Of a DNA stretch of 5,245 nt, positions 1-5,245 are shown piece by piece; the first letter of the stretch is position 1, and each line of letters begins with the position of its first letter. This DNA is from Bacteroidota bacterium (lineage in GTDB: Bacteria > Bacteroidota > Bacteroidia > Bacteroidales > UBA10428). The stretch is from assembly GCA_029268165.1 (NCBI GenBank), contig JAJUGM010000256.1, forward strand, positions 1 through 5,245, given 5' to 3'. The notes below the pieces were generated by a model that saw only the letters and a list, made by a program, of their open reading frames with translations, ran no database searches and was not told where the DNA came from. A program made the translations under genes and the position numbers.

Positions 1-79
1 GTCTTGGTATATATTTTCATGTAATTGAAGCAAATATAATGTTATAATTCAATATTTTAACTATTAGCCATTCAGATTG
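1..79. other. AT-rich left flank downstream of the ABC ATPase gene
   Basis: This stretch lies after the stop codon of the minus-strand ABC ATPase. It contains no strong hairpin followed by a T-run, so no terminator is called. On the minus strand an ATG at 20-18 opens a frame reading M-K-I-Y-T-K to the window edge. That could be the start of the next gene of an export operon, since such ATPases are usually encoded beside their permease, adaptor or outer-membrane channel. Six codons are too few to identify anything, so this is only a possibility. Confidence 0.3.
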
Positions 80-787
80 TTAGCTTAATGAAACAAACGG
101 AACCTCGTTGCTTCTGTCGTATTCAATGTGGCCATCAAGTAACCTTATTATGCGGTGTGCATGCCTGGCTATGCTCTCTTCATGAGTTACAATGATTATG
201 GTATTTCCCAGATGGTGCACTTCATGAAATAAAGCCATAATATCTTCCGATGTTTTTGAGTCGAGATTCCCCGTGGGCTCATCAGCAAGAATTATTGACG
301 GATTGTTGATCATAGCTCTTGCTAACGCTACACGCTTCCTCTGGCCTCCGGATAATTCATTGGGTTTGTGATTCATCCGGTCCTCAAGCCCGACGTTTCT
401 TAACATCTCCATGCCTCTTTGCTGCCTTTCATGTTTGGGAACACCGGCGTAAATAAGCGGAAGAACAACATTTTCAAGTGCTGTGTACCGCGGTAATAAA
501 TTGAAAGTCTGGAAGACAAACCCGATTTCTTTGTTGCGGATATCCGCCAGTTCATTATCATTCAGTTTGCTTACATCATTGTTGTTCAGGATGTATGTTC
601 CTGACGTAGGCGTATCAAGACATCCCAAAATATTCATCAGGGTTGATTTTCCCGAACCTGACGGGCCCATGATAGCAACGTATTCGTTTTTCCCGATTTC
701 CAGCGAAACTGACCGCAGGGCATTCACAACCTGACTGCCCAGATAATAATCCTTTATGATGCTATCCAGTGTTATTATTTTTTCCAT
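80..787 (-). CDS. ABC transporter ATP-binding protein, MacB/LolD-type
   Basis: This is the cytoplasmic nucleotide-binding subunit of an ABC transporter of the MacB/LolD group. Such subunits pair with FtsX-like permeases and drive export of peptides, drugs or lipoproteins by ATP hydrolysis. All core motifs are intact in the 235-residue protein: Walker A GPSGSGKST (41-49), Q-loop FQTFNLLP (Gln93), signature LSGGQ (145-149), Walker B ILADEPTG with Asp169 and Glu170, D-loop NLDS (174-177) and H-loop His202. The QTFNLLP stretch after the Q-loop and the DEPTGNLDS run are typical of this group. The length is normal for the family and the ATG at 787 gives the expected N-terminus. The methyltransferase gene ends 47 bases upstream on the same strand, so co-transcription is possible. 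No permease is encoded in the window; it probably lies past the left edge. The family is certain, but the substrate cannot be read from this subunit. Confidence 0.95.
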   Translation of the reverse strand: MEKIITLDSIIKDYYLGSQVVNALRSVSLEIGKNEYVAIMGPSGSGKSTLMNILGCLDTPTSGTYILNNNDVSKLNDNELADIRNKEIGFVFQTFNLLPRYTALENVVLPLIYAGVPKHERQQRGMEMLRNVGLEDRMNHKPNELSGGQRKRVALARAMINNPSIILADEPTGNLDSKTSEDIMALFHEVHHLGNTIIIVTHEESIARHAHRIIRLLDGHIEYDRSNEVPFVSLS

Positions 788-834
788 GCAATATAACTGT
801 AATTTTATATAAAAGTAATATTCTATTTTAACAA

Positions 835-1665
835 CTAAAACCTGATTTGAAAATTCTCCTTATACGCCCGCTCAAATAAAACAATCCCAAGATAAAAAAG
901 ATCAATGGTTACAGGACAACTATTATCATATTTTATTTCTTTCCATGCCTGCTGCATTCCGGCGGACCAGTTGATATCATCAATAACCATCATACTGCCT
1001 GATTGCAGGCACCGGCTAAAAAAACCGACATAATTGATCACTGCCTCTTTTTGATGATTCCCGTCAATAAAAACAATTGTCTTTTCAATGATTTTCAGTG
1101 GAAGCATTTCCAAAGCCTCATCAAAACTTTTGTTAATCACAGAAATGTTTTTTAGACCCATATTCATGAAATATCCTGATGCAAGCGCAGCAAGGTTCCT
1201 GTCGGCTTCTATAGTGATTACTTTTGCCGATGGGCAACCGGCAGCCAAAAACAAAGTGCTGATACCAAGTGCTGTACCTAATTCGATTATTAAACCGGGA
1301 CTGTAATAATGCGCAAGGCGATAAAGCAAACGGCCTGTTTTCTGGTTCACGGATGCATGCCTTGCTATATTGGCAATTGTCCTGAAATGTAGGTATGTAA
1401 TTTTTGACCCTGCACCCAAATCATTCATTTCAATCAATGTTTTATCTTTTTCCAGTTTTTTCCTGTGATTTTCAATGATCACATAATCATGATATTGCTT
1501 TTTATCAAATATAACAGAAACTATAAAATCTTTAACGGCATTATTGTCGATACTTTTGCATTTCTTCAGACTTGTTGCATTAAAGAAATAAGGAATAAAA
1601 CCGGAAATCTGTATTATTTTATTCTTTATGTTGTTAAAAAACTGAAATAGAAATTTTTTCTTCAT
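835..1665 (-). CDS. Class I SAM-dependent methyltransferase, O-methyltransferase-like
   Basis: This is a Rossmann-fold methyltransferase using S-adenosylmethionine; its acceptor is unknown. Numbered from the ATG at 1665 (276 residues), motif I is ELGTALG (128-134), followed by the acidic ribose-binding IEAD (152-155), FIDGNH (199-204) and VIDDINWSAGM (227-237). The DGNH and DDINW stretches resemble catechol/caffeoyl-CoA O-methyltransferase-like proteins (Methyltransf_24 type). A conserved DLGAGSK block (82-88) and the C-terminal TIDLFYLGIV block match, from memory, a widespread uncharacterised Bacteroidota family. The frame extends 10 codons further to a TTG at 1695. I prefer the ATG because that TTG is the end of a perfect TAATTTTG promoter box (1693-1700), so a transcript from it would begin downstream of the TTG. 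The first 60 or so residues are basic and hydrophobic (KKKFLFQFF, then SGFIPYFF) and look divergent. There is no clear signal peptide, so a cytoplasmic location is likely. Confidence 0.88.
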   Translation of the reverse strand: MKKKFLFQFFNNIKNKIIQISGFIPYFFNATSLKKCKSIDNNAVKDFIVSVIFDKKQYHDYVIIENHRKKLEKDKTLIEMNDLGAGSKITYLHFRTIANIARHASVNQKTGRLLYRLAHYYSPGLIIELGTALGISTLFLAAGCPSAKVITIEADRNLAALASGYFMNMGLKNISVINKSFDEALEMLPLKIIEKTIVFIDGNHQKEAVINYVGFFSRCLQSGSMMVIDDINWSAGMQQAWKEIKYDNSCPVTIDLFYLGIVLFERAYKENFQIRF

Positions 1666-1692
1666 TCCTGTATGGAATTTGACTGCGTCGCT

Positions 1693-1700
1693 CAAAATTA
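1693..1700 (-). promoter_or_regulatory. Candidate Bacteroidota -7 promoter box for the methyltransferase gene
   Basis: The minus strand reads TAATTTTG, an exact match to the TAnnTTTG -7 consensus of Bacteroidota primary-sigma promoters. Initiation a few bases downstream would leave a leader of roughly 20 bases before the ATG at 1665. I see no good TTTG/TTG -33 element at the expected spacing, so the call rests on the -7 box and its position only. The last three bases of the box are the TTG that would otherwise be the longest possible start codon. Confidence 0.4.
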
Positions 1701-1750
1701 TTTTACCTGAATAAATAACATTAAAAATTTCGGAAATATTTTCGACTTTG

Positions 1751-1775
1751 ATTTAATTTTATCATAAAATTAAAT
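1751..1775. promoter_or_regulatory. Perfect 25-bp inverted repeat abutting the MBL-hydrolase start
   Basis: The left arm ATTTAATTTTAT (1751-1762) and right arm ATAAAATTAAAT (1764-1775) are exact reverse complements around a single C at 1763. The repeat ends two bases before the ATG at 1778 and is preceded by a TTTG at 1747-1750. It could be an operator for a dimeric regulator, or an all-A/U hairpin in the leader covering the ribosome landing site; in RNA the loop would be TCA on an 11-bp stem. It sits in the divergent spacer, so it could affect either gene. Because both arms are pure A/T, chance symmetry in an AT-rich spacer is a real alternative. Confidence 0.45.
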
Positions 1776-1777
1776 TT

Positions 1778-2515
1778 ATGAAATGGATAACCGGAATAAT
1801 TTTAATAACTTTTATGCAAAATCAATATGCTGTGGCACCTTTTGGAAAAGATACCATAACAACTGCACAGGGTAATCTGGTGATTACTTTCATCGGACAT
1901 GGAAGTCTGATGTTTGAGATTAAAGGGCTGGTTATACAGGTTGACCCTACCTCACAAATTGCTGATTACAATCAGTTTCCAAAAGCTGATATCGTGCTGG
2001 TTACCCATCATCACAGGGATCATTTTGATACGGTTGCCCTGAATAAAATTCAAAAAGAGGGTACACATATTTACCTTACACAAAAATGTTTTGAAGAAAT
2101 TAAAGGCATTAGAAATGCTATCGTTATGAAAAATGGTGATAAGGTTGCCGGTCATGACATTGCCATTGAAGCGGTTCCTGCCTATAACATTGTACATATG
2201 CGCTCGACGAATGTCCCGTTTCATGCCAAAGGCGAAGGCAACGGTTATGTTATCACATTTGCAGACAAACGCATATATGTAGCAGGTGACACTGAAAACA
2301 CTCCTGAGATGAAATCCCTGCCTGATATAGATATTGCCTTTTTGCCGATGAACCTGCCTTATACCATGACCCCTGAAATGGTGGCAGACGCAGTGAGGGC
2401 ATTTAAGCCCAAAATTCTGTACCCTTATCATTATGGCAATACGAAAACGGATGAACTGTTAAATTTACTCAAAGATTTTACGGCGACTGAGATAAGGATA
2501 AGAAATTTGTGGTAA
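1778..2515 (+). CDS. Metallo-beta-lactamase-fold metal-dependent hydrolase, probably exported
   Basis: This is a metal-dependent hydrolase of the metallo-beta-lactamase fold, in the UlaG/YtkL-like branch of stand-alone hydrolases; its substrate is unknown. The 245-residue protein shows the opening strand with IGHGS (39-43, His41), a metal-site HxHxDH motif in THHHRDHFD (His77, His79, Asp81, His82), PFHAKGEGNGY (His149), AGDT (Asp171) and YPYHYGN (His218), so the ligand set looks complete. The N-terminus has Lys2, a hydrophobic stretch (about residues 4-13) and a small-residue AVA at 18-20, consistent with a short signal peptide. An internal Met13 would remove that segment and give a cytoplasmic protein, so the location depends on the start. 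The ATG at 1778 follows AT-only sequence with no Shine-Dalgarno motif. The gene converges on the peptidase gene with 14 bases between stops and no visible terminator. The fold is near certain, while export is moderately supported. Confidence 0.92.
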   Translation: MKWITGIILITFMQNQYAVAPFGKDTITTAQGNLVITFIGHGSLMFEIKGLVIQVDPTSQIADYNQFPKADIVLVTHHHRDHFDTVALNKIQKEGTHIYLTQKCFEEIKGIRNAIVMKNGDKVAGHDIAIEAVPAYNIVHMRSTNVPFHAKGEGNGYVITFADKRIYVAGDTENTPEMKSLPDIDIAFLPMNLPYTMTPEMVADAVRAFKPKILYPYHYGNTKTDELLNLLKDFTATEIRIRNLW

Positions 2516-2529
2516 GATTCTGCTTTTTC

Positions 2530-4713
2530 CTATAAATTATTCAATACAAAATCAGTCATTTTGCGGTATAAATGCAAGCGGGTGTTTCCACCATATATTC
2601 CGTGATTTTTATCAGGATATAAAAACATCTCGAATTTTTTGTCTGCCTGTACGAGTTTTTCAGCAAATTCCATTGTATTTTGCAAATGCACATTATCATC
2701 AGCTGTTCCATGAATGATCAGCAAATTACCCTTTAATCTATCAGCATAGTTAATGGGTGAATTTTCATCGTATCCTGAGGCATTTTCTTCAGGTTTGCGC
2801 ATAAACCTTTCTGTATATATACTGTCATAAAACCTCCAGTTGGTTACCGGTGCAACAGCAATTGCCATTTTAAAAATATCAGAGCCTTTAAGCAGACACA
2901 ACAGTGACATATAACCGCCGTAACTCCAGCCCCATATACCTATGCGACCGGCATCAATATAAGGCAGGGTAGCCATATACCTGGCTGCTGTTATCTGATC
3001 GTCGGTTTCGTATTTACCTAATTGCAAATAGGTTGCTTTTCTGAAATCTTCACCTCTTCCGTCAGTTCCCCTGTTATCAACGCATACAACAATATATCCG
3101 TTCTGCACCAGCATTTGTTCCCATGCTATTGAATTATCCCAGTCGTCGGCAACAGACTGTGATTCAGGCCCGCCGTAAACATGCATTAAGACGGGATATT
3201 TTTTACCCGGAACAAAATCTGCCGGTTTGATGATATAGGCGTTTAACATAAAATTTTCTGATACAGGTATGTTTATAAATTCCTTTTCAGCAAATTTATA
3301 TTCTGTCATGCGCTCCTTAAGCTTATTATTGTCTTCAAGTATTCTTAATTCCCTGCCCGAAATGTCATTTACTGTAATATACGGAGGCTGGTTGGCCGAT
3401 GCCTGATAATTAATAAAATACCTGAAAGTAGCACTGAACTCCGCCCTGTTGGTTCCGCTTCTTGCAGAAATTTTCCTTTTACCGGTTCCATCGGCCTTTA
3501 CCGCATATACATCACGCTGTAACGCTGACGCTTCAGTTGACGTATAATAAATAATACCTTCTTTATGGTTGATGCCTAAAATCCTGTCAACGTCCCATTC
3601 ACCCTGGGTAACCTGATTCATTAATTGTCCGTCAATACTATACCGATAATAATGAAAATACCTGTCCCTTTCGCTTTTAATGATAAAATGTTTCCCGTCC
3701 TCAAGGAACACAATATAATTGTCATCTATCTCACTTATATACCGTGAATTGGTCTCAGTGTAAATCACATGTGACCCGCCTGTTAAAGCGTCGGCAATTA
3801 ATACATCAACTTTATCCTGCCTCCTGTTCAATCTGATAATACATAGTTTATCGGGATTCATTGTCCATTTGATGCGTGGAATGTATTGGTCGGTCTCGCT
3901 TCCTGTTGATGCGGTTATTGTTTTACCCGTCTGAAGATCGGCTATGTGTATTGTTACAACTGAATTTTTTTCTCCTGCCTTGGGATATTTATACCGGTAT
4001 ATTTTCGGATAAAGCGATTCGTAAAAAGTAATCTCATACTGCCTTACATCCGATTCATCGAAACGATAAAAGGCTATCCTGCGGCTATCGGGCGACCAAC
4101 AGAATGCTTTCGAAAAACCAAATTCTTCTTCATAAACCCAGTCGGGAGCTCCGTTAATAATATTATTTGCCAGGCCGTCAGTGGTGATAGCCTTTATCTC
4201 ATTTGTGTTTATGTTTTTTACATAGAGGTTGTTCTTCAAAACAAAGGCCACATAATTTCCGTCGGGTGAAAAGGTAGCAAGTTGTTGTTTGCTTTCTTTC
4301 AATAAAGGTTCAGCTTTTTTATTTTTACAGTCATAAACAAAATAATGTGCTTCTGAAGAGTATCTGTAAACAGATGTTTCATCAGTAGATATCAGCATTC
4401 TGTTTTCGTCAGTACTGAATGCATAATCTGATATGGTTTTTAGTTCCGGAACTCCAGCCGTGGAAACCGAAAAAATAATATCCTTTTGTTTGCCGGTTTT
4501 ATAATCATAGCGCACAATCTGCTGATTGTTTTCAAGAACTGTATAATGCTCGCCATCAGCCATTGATCTTATTTCGCCTATATATACCGGGTAAAAATAC
4601 CTTTCTTTGAATATTTTTTCAAGGGTTATAACCGGCTGTTGCGTAAAAGTAGAATTTAAATTGAAACATGCCAACAGAACGCTAAATATCAGATACCAGG
4701 TAATTTTTTTCAT
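2530..4713 (-). CDS. dpp4: Dipeptidyl peptidase IV, family S9B prolyl peptidase
   Basis: This is a serine exopeptidase predicted to release N-terminal Xaa-Pro or Xaa-Ala dipeptides from peptides in the periplasm or at the cell surface. The 727-residue length matches bacterial DPP IV. An N-terminal signal (KK, then hydrophobic 6-16) leads to a beta-propeller (about 30-490) and an alpha/beta-hydrolase domain (about 495-727). The catalytic triad by comparison with human DPP4 is Ser597 in GWSYGG, Asp672 in HGTADDNVH and His704 in NHGI. The substrate N-terminus clamp is present in DWVYEEEF (Glu196, Glu197), with the oxyanion Tyr513 in VYGGP and the S1-pocket tyrosines Tyr629 and Tyr633 in YDSIYTER. 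The double Glu and HGTADDNVH favour DPP IV over the related prolyl tripeptidyl peptidase. Cleavage by signal peptidase I near Thr24/Gln25 is plausible; LLAC at 13-16 is a weaker lipobox-like alternative. The ATG at 4713 follows an A-rich leader. The gene is divergent from thrS and probably monocistronic. Confidence 0.95.
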   Translation of the reverse strand: MKKITWYLIFSVLLACFNLNSTFTQQPVITLEKIFKERYFYPVYIGEIRSMADGEHYTVLENNQQIVRYDYKTGKQKDIIFSVSTAGVPELKTISDYAFSTDENRMLISTDETSVYRYSSEAHYFVYDCKNKKAEPLLKESKQQLATFSPDGNYVAFVLKNNLYVKNINTNEIKAITTDGLANNIINGAPDWVYEEEFGFSKAFCWSPDSRRIAFYRFDESDVRQYEITFYESLYPKIYRYKYPKAGEKNSVVTIHIADLQTGKTITASTGSETDQYIPRIKWTMNPDKLCIIRLNRRQDKVDVLIADALTGGSHVIYTETNSRYISEIDDNYIVFLEDGKHFIIKSERDRYFHYYRYSIDGQLMNQVTQGEWDVDRILGINHKEGIIYYTSTEASALQRDVYAVKADGTGKRKISARSGTNRAEFSATFRYFINYQASANQPPYITVNDISGRELRILEDNNKLKERMTEYKFAEKEFINIPVSENFMLNAYIIKPADFVPGKKYPVLMHVYGGPESQSVADDWDNSIAWEQMLVQNGYIVVCVDNRGTDGRGEDFRKATYLQLGKYETDDQITAARYMATLPYIDAGRIGIWGWSYGGYMSLLCLLKGSDIFKMAIAVAPVTNWRFYDSIYTERFMRKPEENASGYDENSPINYADRLKGNLLIIHGTADDNVHLQNTMEFAEKLVQADKKFEMFLYPDKNHGIYGGNTRLHLYRKMTDFVLNNL

Positions 4714-4805
4714 CTGTTTATTTTTTATGTTATAAGGTTGTATAGACGCAAATGTTAACTCAATGAAGCTATTTCACGGGCTGTGCGAATAATCATTGTT
4801 ACTGA

Positions 4806-4822
4806 CCTGTCCGGCAGGCAGG
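4806..4822. repeat. GC-rich palindromic repeat-like element
   Basis: CCTGTCCGGCAGGCAGG stands out as an isolated GC-rich island in an AT-rich spacer. It contains CCTG and CAGG arms around TCCGG, then a further CAGG. It looks like a degraded form of the symmetrical CCTGCCTGCCGGCAGGCAGG, which I recall, without being able to check, as a dispersed intergenic motif in some Bacteroidota genomes. There is only one copy in this window, so repeat status is inferred. It lies about 90 bases upstream of the thrS promoter box and about the same distance upstream of the peptidase start. Confidence 0.4.
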
Positions 4823-4850
4823 TTTGTGATTAAGGTTTTATGTGTGTTTC

Positions 4851-4867
4851 ATAATTATATTAATTAT
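4851..4867. repeat. Short AT inverted repeat upstream of the thrS promoter
   Basis: ATAATTA (4851-4857) and TAATTAT (4861-4867) are exact reverse complements separated by TAT. The element lies 38 bases upstream of the -7 box of thrS, a place where a regulator or an AT-rich upstream promoter element could act. It is short and entirely A/T, so chance is a likely explanation. Confidence 0.25.
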
Positions 4868-4905
4868 CAGATGGTATTTAAGCTCTAAATTTATTGAATA
4901 ATTTT

Positions 4906-4913
4906 TATCTTTG
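4906..4913 (+). promoter_or_regulatory. Bacteroidota -7 promoter box for thrS
   Basis: TATCTTTG matches the TAnnTTTG -7 consensus exactly and is followed by GCAGC, a common form in this phylum. Transcription starting a few bases downstream would give a short leader of about 12-15 bases, ending in an A-rich run (TTTAAAAAAG) directly before the ATG at 4932. No convincing TTTG/TTG -33 element is seen 17-23 bases upstream; the TTG at 4894-4896 is too close. The short leader leaves no room for a T-box or other long leader control if this is the main promoter. Confidence 0.6.
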
Positions 4914-4931
4914 CAGCTTTGTTTAAAAAAG

Positions 4932-5245
4932 ATGATAAAAGTTACATTTCCTGATAACAGTATAAAAGAGTTTGAGGCCGGTATAACCGGACTTGAAATT
5001 GCACGCCAGATAAGTCAGGGTTTGGCCAAAGAAGTTGTTTCTGTGAGCGTTAACGGCGAGTTGTGGGATGCTACCAGGCCTATTCACGAAGATGCCTCCA
5101 TTAGACTGCATAAATTTGATGATCCTGAGGGAAAACATGCTTTCTGGCATTCATCGGCCCATTTAATGGCTGAAGCGTTGGAACAGATATACCCGGGAAT
5201 TAAATTCGGAATAGGTCCGGCTATTGAAAATGGTTTTTATTATGA
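4932..5245 (+). CDS. thrS: Threonyl-tRNA synthetase, N-terminal part (cut by the window edge)
   Basis: This is the cytoplasmic enzyme that charges tRNA-Thr with threonine for translation. The frame starts at the ATG at 4932 and runs open to the right edge: 104 complete codons plus two bases. Residues 1-62 form the TGS domain (MIKVTFPDNSIKEFEAG, then VSVNGELWDATRPI). From about residue 64 the editing domain begins with the zinc-site-like HSSAH (His73 and His77, the same numbers as the editing-site histidines of the E. coli enzyme), followed by FGIGPAIENGFYYD, a hallmark ThrRS stretch. Full-length homologues are about 640 residues, so the catalytic and anticodon-binding domains lie beyond the window. 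The start is supported by the TATCTTTG box 18 bases upstream and the A-rich run before it. In many Bacteroidota, infC, rpmI and rplT follow thrS; that cannot be seen here. Confidence 0.97.
   Translation, partial: MIKVTFPDNSIKEFEAGITGLEIARQISQGLAKEVVSVSVNGELWDATRPIHEDASIRLHKFDDPEGKHAFWHSSAHLMAEALEQIYPGIKFGIGPAIENGFYY

Noticed and set aside
1..79. Terminator after the ABC ATPase gene
   Set aside because: Only weak AT symmetry (TATAA-TG-TTATA) is seen, with no GC-containing stem followed by a T-run.
483..734. Plus-strand open frame inside the ABC ATPase gene
   Set aside because: It overlaps the Walker A and Q-loop coding region of the ATPase on the other strand and has no independent support.
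1088..1650. Two short plus-strand open frames (1088-1306 and 1465-1650) inside the methyltransferase gene
   Set aside because: Both are antisense to conserved methyltransferase sequence and have no promoter or recognisable product.
1952..2431. Open frame of 159 codons on the minus strand
   Set aside because: It lies antisense to the well-supported MBL hydrolase, has a low-complexity His/Cys-rich translation with no recognisable domain, and is explained as a shadow of the real gene.
4749..4756. Near-match promoter box for the peptidase on the minus strand (AACATTTG)
   Set aside because: One consensus base is wrong and no -33 element is at the right distance. It could be real but is too weak to list as a feature.
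4714..4931. T-box or other tRNA-sensing leader for thrS
   Set aside because: No T-box-like sequence or terminator/antiterminator pair is visible, and the likely promoter at 4906-4913 leaves a leader too short for one.
4923..5150. Open frame of 75 codons on the minus strand near the right edge
   Set aside because: It is antisense to the start of thrS, whose ThrRS motifs are unmistakable, and the translation resembles nothing known to me.
1..5245. Defence system, mobile element or biosynthetic cluster
   Set aside because: No transposase, integrase, nuclease, CRISPR repeats or direct repeats are seen. All five genes belong to common chromosomal families with intact motifs.

Overview
The window looks like ordinary chromosomal sequence from a member of the Bacteroidota (Bacteroidetes). 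It is AT-rich, with starts preceded by A-rich stretches rather than clear Shine-Dalgarno motifs. Two sites match the TAnnTTTG -7 promoter element of that phylum exactly. Two of the proteins, a 'DFGAGSK'-type class I methyltransferase and a full-length dipeptidyl peptidase IV, have the form I associate with this group. No RNA gene, CRISPR array, insertion sequence or phage gene is visible.

Layout, left to right. Positions 1-79 are AT-rich spacer, possibly holding the first codons of a further minus-strand gene. Then two minus-strand genes lie 47 bases apart: a MacB/LolD-type ABC transporter ATPase (80-787) and, upstream of it in transcription order, a SAM-dependent methyltransferase (835-1665, ATG start preferred). 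A 112-base divergent spacer (1666-1777) holds a TAATTTTG box for the methyltransferase and a perfect 12+1+12 inverted repeat that ends two bases before the next start. A plus-strand metallo-beta-lactamase-fold hydrolase (1778-2515) follows. It converges, with only 14 bases between stops, on a large minus-strand DPP IV-family serine peptidase (2530-4713). A 218-base divergent spacer (4714-4931) carries a GC-rich palindromic repeat-like element, a small AT inverted repeat and a TATCTTTG promoter box. It leads into the 5' end of threonyl-tRNA synthetase (4932 to the right edge).

The genes do not form one obvious pathway. thrS is housekeeping; the peptidase probably digests proline-containing peptides in the cell envelope; the ABC ATPase needs a permease that is not in the window, probably beyond the left edge; the methyltransferase and MBL hydrolase have unknown substrates. 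I found no convincing new biological system. The points most worth a second look are the inverted repeat abutting the MBL-hydrolase start, the repeat-like element upstream of thrS, and the atypical N-terminus of the methyltransferase.
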